A stretch of 64,000 bases of DNA, taken from NCBI RefSeq assembly GCF_001428665.1, contig NZ_LMIJ01000010.1, positions 225,731 through 289,730 of the forward strand. Direction: 5' to 3'. The position numbers and the translations under genes are program-made. Positions 37,469 to 45,918 of the stretch are shown here, in pieces. The stretch is from Acidovorax sp. Root219 (GTDB lineage: Bacteria > Pseudomonadota > Gammaproteobacteria > Burkholderiales > Burkholderiaceae_C). The notes beneath the pieces were generated by a model. The model saw only the letters and a list, made by a program, of their open reading frames with translations. It did not search any database and was not told the DNA's origin. How positions within the stretch are numbered: the first letter of the stretch is position 1; each line of letters begins with the position of its first letter.

Positions 37469-38364
37469 GCCTGCTCCACGGACAAGCCCGTCTGCTGCGC
37501 CGGCACCAGCGCCGCCAGCATGCCATCGCGGTTGAGGCTCAGTGCCTTGTAGAGCAGCTCCAGCTGCATCGCCCCGCCAGCCAGCGGAGCCTCTGCATCG
37601 GATCGGGAATGCCGCGCCACATAGGCAGTCTGCTGGCCGATGCGCTCCTGGTACAGCAGGTCCTGCGCGGCAGGCAAATCCTGCGCGCCGCTCGCCACGC
37701 CGGTGCGCAGCACGCCGGCGAGATCGGCCATGCGCGCCGACAGGGCCAGTTGCCCCTGGTCAATGAACCAGATGTGGCTCAGTATGCTTTCGAGGTCGTG
37801 CGCCTGGTGGGTACTGATGAGCACGGCGCGCTCGGCATGCTCGGGGCGCTGCATCAGACGACGGAACTGGCCGCGGCCGACGATGTCCAGCCCGTTGGTG
37901 GGCTCGTCCATCAGCAGCAGCGGCGTACCCGTCGCCAGCGCGAAGGCGATCGCCGCCTTCTTCCTCTGCCCCAGGCTCATGGCCTCGAAGCGACTGGCGG
38001 TGGGCACCTCGAGCTCGGCCAGGTATTCGCCGAACAGAGCCGTGGAAAAGCGCGGGTAGAACACGCCTTGCGTGTCTGCCAACTGGCCCGTGGTCAGATT
38101 GGGCAGGTGGAATTCCTCGGGGACGATGTAGACACTGGCCAGGAAGTCCGCCGCTCGCTGGCGGGGCACCTGGCCCATCACCCGCACCTGCCCGCCCCAG
38201 GGCGTGAGCAGCCCGCACAGGAGCTTGAGCAAGGTGGACTTGCCACTGCCGTTGCGCCCGAAAAGGCCGTAGATGCCGGGCTGGCGCACCTCTGCGCAGA
38301 ACCCCTGGTAGAGCGCGTTGCGGCCGTAGCCGAAGTGCAGGTCGTCGATGGCGATCATGGGCAT
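37465..38364 (-). CDS. ABC transporter ATP-binding protein
   Basis: The 299-residue ATPase has Walker A GRNGSGKST (about 36-44), the signature MSLGQRKKAAIAFALATG, Walker B PLLLMDEPTNGLD and the switch His in STHQAHD. The C-terminal 80 residues form an extra domain. GGAGG ten bases before the ATG at 38364 favours that start over the ATG two codons later. It is first in a three-gene operon with the membrane and anchored proteins, similar in logic to Ytr-type exporters. Confidence 0.88.
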   Translation of the reverse strand: MPMIAIDDLHFGYGRNALYQGFCAEVRQPGIYGLFGRNGSGKSTLLKLLCGLLTPWGGQVRVMGQVPRQRAADFLASVYIVPEEFHLPNLTTGQLADTQGVFYPRFSTALFGEYLAELEVPTASRFEAMSLGQRKKAAIAFALATGTPLLLMDEPTNGLDIVGRGQFRRLMQRPEHAERAVLISTHQAHDLESILSHIWFIDQGQLALSARMADLAGVLRTGVASGAQDLPAAQDLLYQERIGQQTAYVARHSRSDAEAPLAGGAMQLELLYKALSLNRDGMLAALVPAQQTGLSVEQA

Positions 38365-38407
38365 CCGTGAAACACCTCCCCTGGCATGGGAGCAGGCCCG
38401 CGGATTC

Positions 38408-38890
38408 TCACACGGGCACGGCCGTGGTCGCCTTCACACGGTCCAGCACGAAGCTGGTCTTGCAGTCCTGCACGCTGGGGTGCTTGAGCAGCGTGTCCAT
38501 GATGAAGCGGCTGTAGTGCGCCATGTCGGCCACCACCACGCGCAGCAGGTAGTCCATCTCGCCCGTGAGCGAGGCACATTCGACCACTTCGGGCCAGGTC
38601 TGCACGCTCGCGCGGAACACGTCCATGGGGTTGCGCTTGTGGCTCTCGGTGTGCTTTTCCAGGCGCACGTTGAGGTAGGCGGTGAGCCCCAGGCCCACGG
38701 CCTCGGGCGGCACCAGGGCCACGTAGCGCGCGATCACGCCGCTGTCTTCGAGCCGCTTGACCCGGCGCAGCACGGCGCTGGGCGACAGGCCCACCTGCTC
38801 GCCGATCACGTCGTAGGTTTCCCTGCCGTTTTCCTGCAAACGGCGCAGGATTGCTCGATCCAGCTTGTCAAGTGCGTTGAAAGCAGTCAT
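38408..38890 (-). CDS. Lrp/AsnC family transcriptional regulator
   Basis: The 160-residue protein has an N-terminal helix-turn-helix (LDKLDRAILRRLQENGR, VGLSPSAVLRRVKRLEDSG). A C-terminal RAM ligand domain follows (EVVECASLTGEMDYLLRVVV). Such regulators respond to amino acids. It ends 43 bp before the ABC operon start on the same strand and diverges from the lipase gene, so either could be a target. Confidence 0.92.
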   Translation of the reverse strand: MTAFNALDKLDRAILRRLQENGRETYDVIGEQVGLSPSAVLRRVKRLEDSGVIARYVALVPPEAVGLGLTAYLNVRLEKHTESHKRNPMDVFRASVQTWPEVVECASLTGEMDYLLRVVVADMAHYSRFIMDTLLKHPSVQDCKTSFVLDRVKATTAVPV

Positions 38891-38995
38891 GGCGCAGGAT
38901 TCTACGAAATTGGCGTCGACCGCGATGGCCCTTCACCAAACTCGGGTATGTCCCGATAGTGACACCAGGGGCTGCCAAAGAACAATGAATACCGC

Positions 38996-39019
38996 AAAAA
39001 CGAACGGTCGTTCTTTTTT
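38996..39019. promoter_or_regulatory. TetR-type operator upstream of the lipase operon
   Basis: GAACG (39002-39006) and CGTTC (39009-39013) around GT form the core, flanked by AAAAAC on the left and TTTTTT on the right. This makes a 24-bp dyad with one mismatch. It lies 38 bp before the lipase start. The form matches TetR-family operators common before fatty-acid genes; the cognate regulator is not identified. Confidence 0.5.
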
Positions 39020-39056
39020 GTGAGAACCAAAAATATCCATCAACGGAGACAAGCAC

Positions 39057-39998
39057 ATGACAGGTTTCTTTGGCCACCTTCTGCGGCGACTGGCGCTCGC
39101 CGCCACGGTATCAATACTGCTCCTCGGGGCCAGTGCCCACGCACAGGCCGGGTACACGCAGACGCGCTACCCCATCGTGCTGGTGCACGGCCTTTTCGGC
39201 TTCGACTCGGCGCTGGGCGTGGACTACTTCTACGGCATTCCCGACGCGCTGCGCCAGGGCGGAGCCAAGGTCTACGTGGCCCAGGTTTCGGCAGCCAACA
39301 GCACCGAAGTGCGCGGCGAGCAATTGCTGGCCCAGGTGAAGAACATCCTGGCCATCACCGGCGCAGCCAAGGTGAACCTGGTGGGGCACTCGCATGGCGG
39401 CCCCACCGCGCGCTACGTGGCCGGCGTGGCCCCGGGCAAGATCGCCTCGGTGACCTCGGTGGGCGGCGTGAACCGGGGGTCCCGCGTGGCCGACATCCTG
39501 CGCGGCGTGGCGCCCGCGGGTTCGGTGTCCGAAACCGTCGCCAGCGGCGCGGCATCGGCCCTGGTGGCGCTGATCAACCTGACCTCGGGCGGCTCAGGCC
39601 TGCCGCAGATGCCCACGGCTGCGCTCGATTCGCTCACCACCGCCGGCTCGGCCGCGTTCAACCGCCGCTTCCCGCAGGGCGTTCCCACCGCAGGCTGCGG
39701 CAATGGCGCCGAGCTGGTCAACGGCGTGCGCTACTACTCCTGGACGGGTACCAAGACCCTGACCAATGTGCTCGACGCCAGCGACGCCCTGCTCGGCGTG
39801 TTGGGCCTGGTCTTTGGCGAAGCCAGCGACGGCCTGGTCTCGGCCTGCTCTTCGCGCCTGGGCACCCACCTGGGCGACTACCGCCAGAACCACCTCGATG
39901 AAGTGAACCAGCTCGTGGGCCTGCGCGACTGGTTCTCGACCGACCCGGTCACGCTGTACCGCCAGCAGGCCAACCGCCTCAAGGCGGCCGGCCTGTGA
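39057..39998 (+). CDS. lipA: Secreted triacylglycerol lipase
   Basis: The 313-residue alpha/beta hydrolase has a Sec signal (RRLALAATVSILLLGASAHA). The core has the oxyanion strand YPIVLVHGLFGFD, the nucleophile elbow GHSHGG, the acid in SDGLVSACSS and the His in RQNHLDEVNQ. Two Cys (AGCGNG and SACSS) fit the single disulfide of Pseudomonas/Burkholderia lipases. These enzymes need a dedicated foldase, which follows directly. AACGGAG lies nine bases before the ATG at 39057. Confidence 0.93.
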   Translation: MTGFFGHLLRRLALAATVSILLLGASAHAQAGYTQTRYPIVLVHGLFGFDSALGVDYFYGIPDALRQGGAKVYVAQVSAANSTEVRGEQLLAQVKNILAITGAAKVNLVGHSHGGPTARYVAGVAPGKIASVTSVGGVNRGSRVADILRGVAPAGSVSETVASGAASALVALINLTSGGSGLPQMPTAALDSLTTAGSAAFNRRFPQGVPTAGCGNGAELVNGVRYYSWTGTKTLTNVLDASDALLGVLGLVFGEASDGLVSACSSRLGTHLGDYRQNHLDEVNQLVGLRDWFSTDPVTLYRQQANRLKAAGL

Positions 39999-40005
39999 TT
40001 TTGCG

Positions 40006-41013
40006 ATGATCACCGCCATGGACCGTTTCCCCCGCCCTGCCGTAACCGCTGCCATTGTGCTGGCATTGATGGTCGCGGCCGTGCTCGGGTGGCGGGCCTG
40101 GCGGGCCGAGGCGAGCCAGGACACCGGTCCTGGCGCCAGCGCGGCTTTGCCTGCGGCAGGCGCGGCGGCGCCCGCCGGCCACACGGCATCGGCAGCGCTC
40201 ACACCGGCTTCCGCAGCCCTCGCCGCTGCCCCGGCCGCCTCTTCGACAGCCGGGGGGGCCGACCCCTTGCTGGTGCCCGGCCTGCGCAACACGCTGGAGG
40301 CCCTCCTCTTCGAAGCCGGCGAAGCCAGCGATCCCGAAGCGCTCAAGCAACGCCTGGCGCAACTGGTGGGCAAGTATTTCCCCGCCGAACTGGCCACGCG
40401 CGCCCTGGCCCTGACCGAGCGCTATGTGGACTACCGCGTGGCACTGGGCGCCTTGTCGGCCCCCCGCGACCCCGGTGATCCGCGCGCATTGCGCGAGGCC
40501 ATGGAGGCGCGCCAGAAGATCCGGCAGCAGCACTTCCAGGACGAAGAGTACGACGCCCTGTTTGCACAGGAGGCCGAACTCGACCGCTACACCCTGGCGC
40601 GCCTGGAGATCGCGCGCAATACCCAACTCACTCCGCAGCAGCGTGACAGCGCGCTGCGCGCCACCGAAGCCGAACTCGCTCCCGAGCGCCGTGCCGAGCG
40701 CGCTGCAGCCACGGCCCACATGGATGCCGCCGCGCAGACGGCCGCCTTCAACGCCCAGGGCGTGGGCGATTTCCAGCGCCACACGGCGCGCAGCGCACAG
40801 TTCGGGGAGCAGGCCGCCCATGCCCTGGCGCAACTGGACCGCGAGGAGCAGCAGTGGCAAAGCCGGCTCGACGAACTCAGCCAGGCGCGCACCGGACAGG
40901 GTGAGGCGGCGGCTCAGGCACTGCGCCAGCAGCTGTTCACGCCGGAAGAACTGCAGCGCGTGGATGCCGCCCTGGCGTTGCGTGCACTCCAGGGCGGAAT
41001 TCCCGTCCGCTGA
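40006..41013 (+). CDS. lifO: Lipase-specific foldase (lipase chaperone)
   Basis: The 335-residue protein has an N-terminal membrane anchor (VTAAIVLALMVAAVLGWRAW) and a Pro/Ala-rich linker (45-85). A helical body rich in Gln, Glu and Arg follows, as in Lif proteins that wrap around and fold the lipase in the periplasm. The family motif RxxFDYFLSALGE appears only as RNTLEALLFEAGE, lacking the FDY core. Start is unsettled between ATG 40006 and ATG 40018. It begins 7 bp after the lipase stop. Confidence 0.88.
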   Translation: MITAMDRFPRPAVTAAIVLALMVAAVLGWRAWRAEASQDTGPGASAALPAAGAAAPAGHTASAALTPASAALAAAPAASSTAGGADPLLVPGLRNTLEALLFEAGEASDPEALKQRLAQLVGKYFPAELATRALALTERYVDYRVALGALSAPRDPGDPRALREAMEARQKIRQQHFQDEEYDALFAQEAELDRYTLARLEIARNTQLTPQQRDSALRATEAELAPERRAERAAATAHMDAAAQTAAFNAQGVGDFQRHTARSAQFGEQAAHALAQLDREEQQWQSRLDELSQARTGQGEAAAQALRQQLFTPEELQRVDAALALRALQGGIPVR

Positions 41014-41143
41014 AGCGGGGCACAGCCAATCGCCTCTTGAGCGCGTTCCACCTGTACAGGCGGTTTGACCATTCGGTAAGTAACAAAGGGTAAACCCTGT
41101 ACACGTGCATATACTGCGCACTCCGGAAATCAAGAGGATCCCG

Positions 41144-42112
41144 ATGTCGCTCCGTAGCACCTTGTTCAGTGTGGCCCTGGCCATGGCGGCCACCGCCGCC
41201 CTGGCCCAGACCCCTTCCGCCCCGATGACCATCGTGGTGCCCTACCCTGCGGGCGGCCCTCTGGACACCTCGGCCCGCATCATCGCGGAAGGCGCCGCTG
41301 CACAACTGGGCGCCATCAAGGTGGAGAACAAGCCCGGCGCCGGCGGCGGCACCGGCGCCGACCTGGTGGCCAAGTCACCGGCCGGCAGCAACCAGTTGCT
41401 GATGGGCGCCGTGGCCACCCATGCAGTGAACCCCTGGCTGTACAAGAACTTCCCGTACAACGCCATCAAGGACTTCAAGCCCATCGCACTTGTGGCCCGC
41501 ACACCCAACGTGCTGGTCGTGAACGCGGAGCAGGCAGCCAAGCTGGGCATCAAGACCACGCCCGACCTGGTGCAGTACCTCAAGAAAAACCCCGACCAGG
41601 CCAAGTACGGTTCGGGCGGCAACGGCAGCATCGGCCATATCTCGGCCGAGATGTTCAAGTCGCTGACCAACACCAAGATGGGCCACACGCCCTTCCAGGG
41701 CTCGAACCCGGCGCTGGCAGCGCTGCAGTCGGGCCAGGTGCTGATGGTGTTCGACAACCTCGCGTCGGCGCTGCCGCACATCCGCTCGGGCAAGCTGCAC
41801 GCGCTGGGCGTGACCACCCTGAGCCGCAGCGACGCGCTGCCGCAGGTTCCCAGCATCAACGATGCCGTGCAGGGCTTCAACGTCTCGACCTGGTTCGGGC
41901 TGTTCGCACCGGCATCGCTGCCGCAGACCGATGCGCAGCGCTACGCGGCGGCCTTCACGGCCGCCATGCAGTCGGCGGCCGGCAAAGAGAAGTTCAAGCA
42001 GATGGGCATCACCCCCGAGGAGCTCACGCTGGACGGGTTCGCGCAGTTCGTGCGCTCGGAAAACAGCAAGTACGAGTTCCTGATCCGGGCCGCGAAGATC
42101 AAGATCGAATAA
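41144..42112 (+). CDS. Bug/TctC family solute-binding protein
   Basis: The 322-residue periplasmic receptor has a signal peptide ending ATAALAQ (about residue 22). Family motifs are IVVPYPAGGPLDTSARIIA, VENKPGAGGGTGADLVAKS, GSGGNGSIGHISAEMF and PFQGSNPAL. Such receptors bind carboxylates for tripartite tricarboxylate transporters, but many in Burkholderiales are orphans, as here: no TctA/TctB genes lie nearby. AGAGG seven bases before the ATG at 41144 sets the start. TATACT at 41110-41115 is a possible -10 without a clear -35. Confidence 0.93.
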   Translation: MSLRSTLFSVALAMAATAALAQTPSAPMTIVVPYPAGGPLDTSARIIAEGAAAQLGAIKVENKPGAGGGTGADLVAKSPAGSNQLLMGAVATHAVNPWLYKNFPYNAIKDFKPIALVARTPNVLVVNAEQAAKLGIKTTPDLVQYLKKNPDQAKYGSGGNGSIGHISAEMFKSLTNTKMGHTPFQGSNPALAALQSGQVLMVFDNLASALPHIRSGKLHALGVTTLSRSDALPQVPSINDAVQGFNVSTWFGLFAPASLPQTDAQRYAAAFTAAMQSAAGKEKFKQMGITPEELTLDGFAQFVRSENSKYEFLIRAAKIKIE

Positions 42113-42145
42113 GCGGCTGGGCTGGTGCGCCGCGCCAGGGCCAAG

Positions 42146-43042
42146 TCAGTCCTTGCCGATCTCTGCCAGGCAGGCAGCCATCACTTCGGGGTGCAGTGCC
42201 ATCTGCACATGCGCCAGGCCGTCGAGGAAGCGGTTGTCCGCCCCGACCAGGGTCGCGGTGCTGGCCGGGAAGACGATGTTGTCGCAGTTGGAGTACCAGC
42301 AAGTGAAGCGCTGCGCCCGCCCCTGCGGCTCCACGCTCAGCAGGCCCTTCACCCAGTCGCCTGCCAGGCTCATCTGGCGACCGTTGACGGCGCGGCTGAA
42401 GCGCCCGAGCCACGTGCCGCCGTGCGGCGTACCCAGGGTCAGGATGCGGTGCACGCGCGCATCGGCCGCATGCACGCGCAGCCAGGCGCGCACCGCCAGG
42501 CCACCCATGCTGTGGCACAGCAACACCGGTGCCATGCCGGTGGCAGCCGTCACGCGCAGCACGGCGTCCTCGATGATCGCGGCATAGTCGTCGATGGAGC
42601 CCATCACCGGCTCCAGGTTCACCGCCACATGGGCATGGCCCTGCGCCCGAAGCGGCGCATACCAGGGCAGCCACAGCCCCCGGTTGCACATGAAGCCGTG
42701 CACCAGCACCACGCCGCGGCGGCCCGTCGCCTGGCCCGGCAGCCAGTCCCCCACCGCCTGGTGGCGAAACGGCTGGCGCCAGCAGAACACCACCAGGGAC
42801 ACCCATATCTCGGCCCACCAGGCGCCGACCACCTGGGACAGGCGCGCCCGTGGTGCGACTTCGCGCCGATTGAGCCGGTGCATGAGCACGAATTCGATGG
42901 CCATCACCAGCCAGAACCAGGCCAGGGGCAACAGCGCACCGGCCAGCGCCCGCGCGGGGGATTGTGGCCACTGCCAGGCCAGCCAGGCGGCTTCAGCCAG
43001 CGCCAGAATCAGGAGAAGGATTTTTTGCCCGTGCGCAATCAT
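42146..43042 (-). CDS. Membrane-linked alpha/beta hydrolase
   Basis: The 298-residue product has two N-terminal hydrophobic segments (ILLLILALAEAAWLAW and AGALLPLAWFWLVMAIEFVL). A lipase-like domain follows from about residue 105: GVVLVHGFMCNRGLW, the nucleophile elbow LLCHSMGGLAVR and TLGTPHGGTWLG. A lipase or esterase at the inner membrane is likely, with unknown substrate. The start at 43042 diverges from the next gene. The frame upstream of it runs into that gene. Confidence 0.82.
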   Translation of the reverse strand: MIAHGQKILLLILALAEAAWLAWQWPQSPARALAGALLPLAWFWLVMAIEFVLMHRLNRREVAPRARLSQVVGAWWAEIWVSLVVFCWRQPFRHQAVGDWLPGQATGRRGVVLVHGFMCNRGLWLPWYAPLRAQGHAHVAVNLEPVMGSIDDYAAIIEDAVLRVTAATGMAPVLLCHSMGGLAVRAWLRVHAADARVHRILTLGTPHGGTWLGRFSRAVNGRQMSLAGDWVKGLLSVEPQGRAQRFTCWYSNCDNIVFPASTATLVGADNRFLDGLAHVQMALHPEVMAACLAEIGKD

Positions 43043-43142
43043 GATTTGAATGGAGTTGTTTCCCGTCAACGACGCTGTGCAAGACCATTTTGAACAGGTT
43101 CTAATGGCGTCGCTGCATTGTGCGGCCTCAGGAGACGGACCT

Positions 43143-43883
43143 ATGGACGCGGCCCAGACCATCCGCGACAGCATTGCCGATGTCAACGCGCTGCGCCTGC
43201 ACCGCACGGGGGACGTGCCCCTGGGGGCGGTGGTGGCCACCGTCAAAACGCTGCAGGCGCGCCGCTTTGCCGGCACCTATGCCGACCTGATGGCGTCGCC
43301 CGCGTTTGGTCCGGCAGCGCGCTTCTTTCTGGAGGAGCTCTACAGCGACAAAGACTACACGGCCCGCGACCAGCAGTTCGCCCGCATCGCAGGGACACTG
43401 CAGACCATGTTTCCCCGCCCCGTGGTGGACACCGCCGTGGCGCTGGCCGTGCTGCATGCCCAGACCGAGAACCTGGACCAGGACATGGGCCGCGCCTGGC
43501 TGCAGGCCGATGCCGCCGCACCCGAAGCCCCCCGCTACGCCGCCGCATGGCGCGCCGTGGGCCAGCGCACCGGACGCGAGCAGCAACTGGCGCGGGTGCT
43601 GGCCATGGGGCGCGACCTGGCGCGCCTGACCCGCACGCCCGGCCTGCGCACCATGCTGCGCATGATGCGCGGGCCTGCCACGGCAGCCGGCATGGGTGCC
43701 TTGCAGCAGTTTCTCGAAGCCGGGTTCGACACCTTCGGCCAGCTGGCACGCCAGCGCGGCGCGGTCGAGCAGTTCCTGGCCACCATCGAGCAGCGCGAGC
43801 AGGCACTGATGCACCTGCTGTTCGACGGCGATGCTGTCACCTCGGGGACCGAACTGGCCCGCACCCTAGGACAAGCCCGATAG
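43143..43883 (+). CDS. Conserved protein of unknown function
   Basis: The 246-residue protein is helical, without signal peptide or membrane span. A distinctive stretch RFFLEELYSDKDYTARDQQF and the following MFPRPVVDTAVALAVLHAQT look like a conserved family motif, but I cannot attach a function. GGAG eight bases before the ATG at 43143 favours this start. In-frame ATGs at 43104 and 43050 lack one. It precedes fadD by 64 bp on the same strand and may be co-transcribed, hinting at a lipid-related role. Confidence 0.72.
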   Translation: MDAAQTIRDSIADVNALRLHRTGDVPLGAVVATVKTLQARRFAGTYADLMASPAFGPAARFFLEELYSDKDYTARDQQFARIAGTLQTMFPRPVVDTAVALAVLHAQTENLDQDMGRAWLQADAAAPEAPRYAAAWRAVGQRTGREQQLARVLAMGRDLARLTRTPGLRTMLRMMRGPATAAGMGALQQFLEAGFDTFGQLARQRGAVEQFLATIEQREQALMHLLFDGDAVTSGTELARTLGQAR

Positions 43884-43947
43884 CTGATTGCCCCCTCGCG
43901 CTTTGACAATCTGTGCCCAACACTTACTGGCGAGCAAGGAAAAGCGC

Positions 43948-45636
43948 ATGGAAAAGATCTGGCTCAAGAGCTACCCCCCGGGCGTCCCGCACGACGTGAA
44001 GCCCGAGCAATACCGCTCTGTGGCCCATATGCTGGAGGAGTCCTTCCGCAAGAACGCATCGAGCCCCTTCTCGGTCTGCATGGACCAGTGGATGACCTAC
44101 GGCGAGCTTGATCGCCTGTCCGGCGCCATGGGCGCCTACCTGCAGGGCCTGGGGCTTGAGCCCGGGGCCCGTGTGGCCATCATGCTGCCCAACGTGCCCC
44201 AGTTCGGCGTGACCATGGCCGCCGTGCTGCGCGCCGGCTACACCTGCGTGAACGTGAATCCGCTGTACACCGCGCGCGAGCTGCAGCACCAGCTCAAGGA
44301 CTCGGGTGCCACGGCCATCGTGATCCTGGAAAATTTTGCCCACACGCTGGCCGAGGTGATCGACAACACGGCCGTGAAGCATGTGGTCATGGCCTCGATG
44401 GGCGACCTGCTCGGCCCGTGGTTCGGCCGCTGGATCACGTTTGCCGTGCGCCACCTGGCGAAGATGGTGCCGGCCTACGAGCTGCCGCTGACCAACGGCC
44501 GCAAGGTGGTCCCGTTCAAGAAGGCACTCGCCCTGGGCGAGCGCCGCACGCTGGCGCCCAGCCAGGCCACGCTCGACTCGATCGCCTTCCTGCAGTACAC
44601 GGGCGGCACCACCGGCCTGTCCAAGGGCGCGGTGCTCACCCACCGCTGCATCGTCGCCGCCACGCTGCAGGCCGAGGCCTGGTTCACCCCCGCCCTGTCC
44701 AAGGTCGGCGACCTCAGCCGCGCCAACAGCATTGCTGCGCTGCCGCTGTACCACATCTTCGCGCTCACGCTGTGCCTGCTGGCCATCCGCCAGGGCTCCA
44801 GCCTCACGCTGATCCCGAACCCGCGCGACATCCCCAAGTTCGTGGCCGAACTCAAGAAGCGCCCCTTCCACATGCTGCCCGCCGTGAACACCTTGTTCAA
44901 CGCGCTGCTGCAGAACCCGCAGTTCCGCACACTCGACTTCTCGCACCTGTGCGTGTCGCAGGCCGGGGGCATGGCCGCGTCGGAGGGCACGGCCAAGCAA
45001 TGGCAGAAGCTCACGGGCAGCACCATGATCGAGGGCTGGGGCATGAGCGAAACCTGCGCCATCGGCACCAACAACCCGGTGACCAACACCGAGTTCAGCG
45101 GCAGCATCGGCTTGCCGCTGCCGGGCATCGACATTGCCATCAAGGACGACGCAGGCAACAGCTTGGCGCAGGGCGAATCGGGCGAGATCTGCATCCGCGG
45201 CCCGAACGTGATGACCGGCTACTACAACCAGCCCGAGGAGAACGCCAAGGCCTTCACGGCCGACGGCTTCATGCGCACGGGCGACATCGGCATCATGGAC
45301 GAACGCGGCTACACGCGCATCATCGACCGCAAGAAGGACATGATCCTGGTCAGCGGCTTCAACGTCTTCCCCAACGAACTCGAGCAGGTCGTCTCGCTGT
45401 GCCCCGGCGTGGTGGAGTGCGCGGCCATCGGCATCCCCGACGAGAAGCAGGGCGAGGCGATCAAGATCTTCGTCATCAAGAGCGACCCGGCCCTGAGCGA
45501 GGAAGACGTGGCCCGCTTCTGCCAGGAGAACCTGACCGGCTACAAGCGCCCCAAGTACATCGAGTTCCGCGACGAACTGCCCAAGAGCAATGTGGGCAAG
45601 ATCCTGCGGCGCGAGCTGCGCGCGCCCACGGCATAG
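43948..45636 (+). CDS. fadD: Long-chain fatty acid--CoA ligase
   Basis: The 562-residue adenylate-forming enzyme activates fatty acids with ATP and CoA for beta-oxidation. Motifs: YTGGTTGLSKGAVLTH near residue 217, GWGMSET, the FACS-type segment DGFMRTGDIGIMDERGYTRI and the C-terminal catalytic Lys in PKSNVGKILRRELR. The ATG at 43948 has AAGGA upstream; the frame is open earlier without a site. It could process the fatty acids released by the lipase encoded 4 kb upstream. Confidence 0.95.
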   Translation: MEKIWLKSYPPGVPHDVKPEQYRSVAHMLEESFRKNASSPFSVCMDQWMTYGELDRLSGAMGAYLQGLGLEPGARVAIMLPNVPQFGVTMAAVLRAGYTCVNVNPLYTARELQHQLKDSGATAIVILENFAHTLAEVIDNTAVKHVVMASMGDLLGPWFGRWITFAVRHLAKMVPAYELPLTNGRKVVPFKKALALGERRTLAPSQATLDSIAFLQYTGGTTGLSKGAVLTHRCIVAATLQAEAWFTPALSKVGDLSRANSIAALPLYHIFALTLCLLAIRQGSSLTLIPNPRDIPKFVAELKKRPFHMLPAVNTLFNALLQNPQFRTLDFSHLCVSQAGGMAASEGTAKQWQKLTGSTMIEGWGMSETCAIGTNNPVTNTEFSGSIGLPLPGIDIAIKDDAGNSLAQGESGEICIRGPNVMTGYYNQPEENAKAFTADGFMRTGDIGIMDERGYTRIIDRKKDMILVSGFNVFPNELEQVVSLCPGVVECAAIGIPDEKQGEAIKIFVIKSDPALSEEDVARFCQENLTGYKRPKYIEFRDELPKSNVGKILRRELRAPTA

Positions 45637-45669
45637 CACCTCGGCCGACACTGGCCACCCCATTTTCCA

Positions 45670-45691
45670 GGGCGCTTCGGCGCCCTTTTTT
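45670..45691 (+). terminator. Rho-independent terminator of fadD
   Basis: GGGCGC and GCGCCC around a TTCG tetraloop (45670-45685) are followed by six T residues. It begins 34 bp after the stop codon. Confidence 0.93.
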
Positions 45692-45777
45692 CGGCTCCCC
45701 GGTATGCCCAGTGGATGCGTCCCGAGGCACCTCGACTGCGCTTCGCGCATCGCACTTTTTAGGGTAATCCCCGATTA

Positions 45778-45801
45778 GCAATCGTTTGCGCAAACGATTG
45801 C
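45778..45801. promoter_or_regulatory. LacI-type operator of the ribose operon
   Basis: This is a perfect 24-bp palindrome with half-site GCAATCGTTTGC. Its centre TTTGCGCAAA is the hallmark of LacI-family operators. It overlaps the proposed -35 of rbsB, so binding by the RbsR encoded in the operon would block transcription. Confidence 0.88.
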
Positions 45802-45813
45802 GAGCGATATGAT
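45786..45813 (+). promoter_or_regulatory. Probable rbsB promoter
   Basis: TTGCGC (45786-45791) and TATGAT (45808-45813) are 16 bp apart. The -10 matches at five of six positions and the -35 lies inside the palindrome. A leader of about 100 bases precedes the rbsB start. Confidence 0.5.
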
Positions 45814-45918
45814 TGCCAGGCGACACAGCACTGGCTTGGTACGCCACCGGGGCTCTCGCGCAATTTCGCGCGGCTTTTCGGTGGCCGTGCCTTGCCCACC
45901 ATTCCAACAGGAGACACC

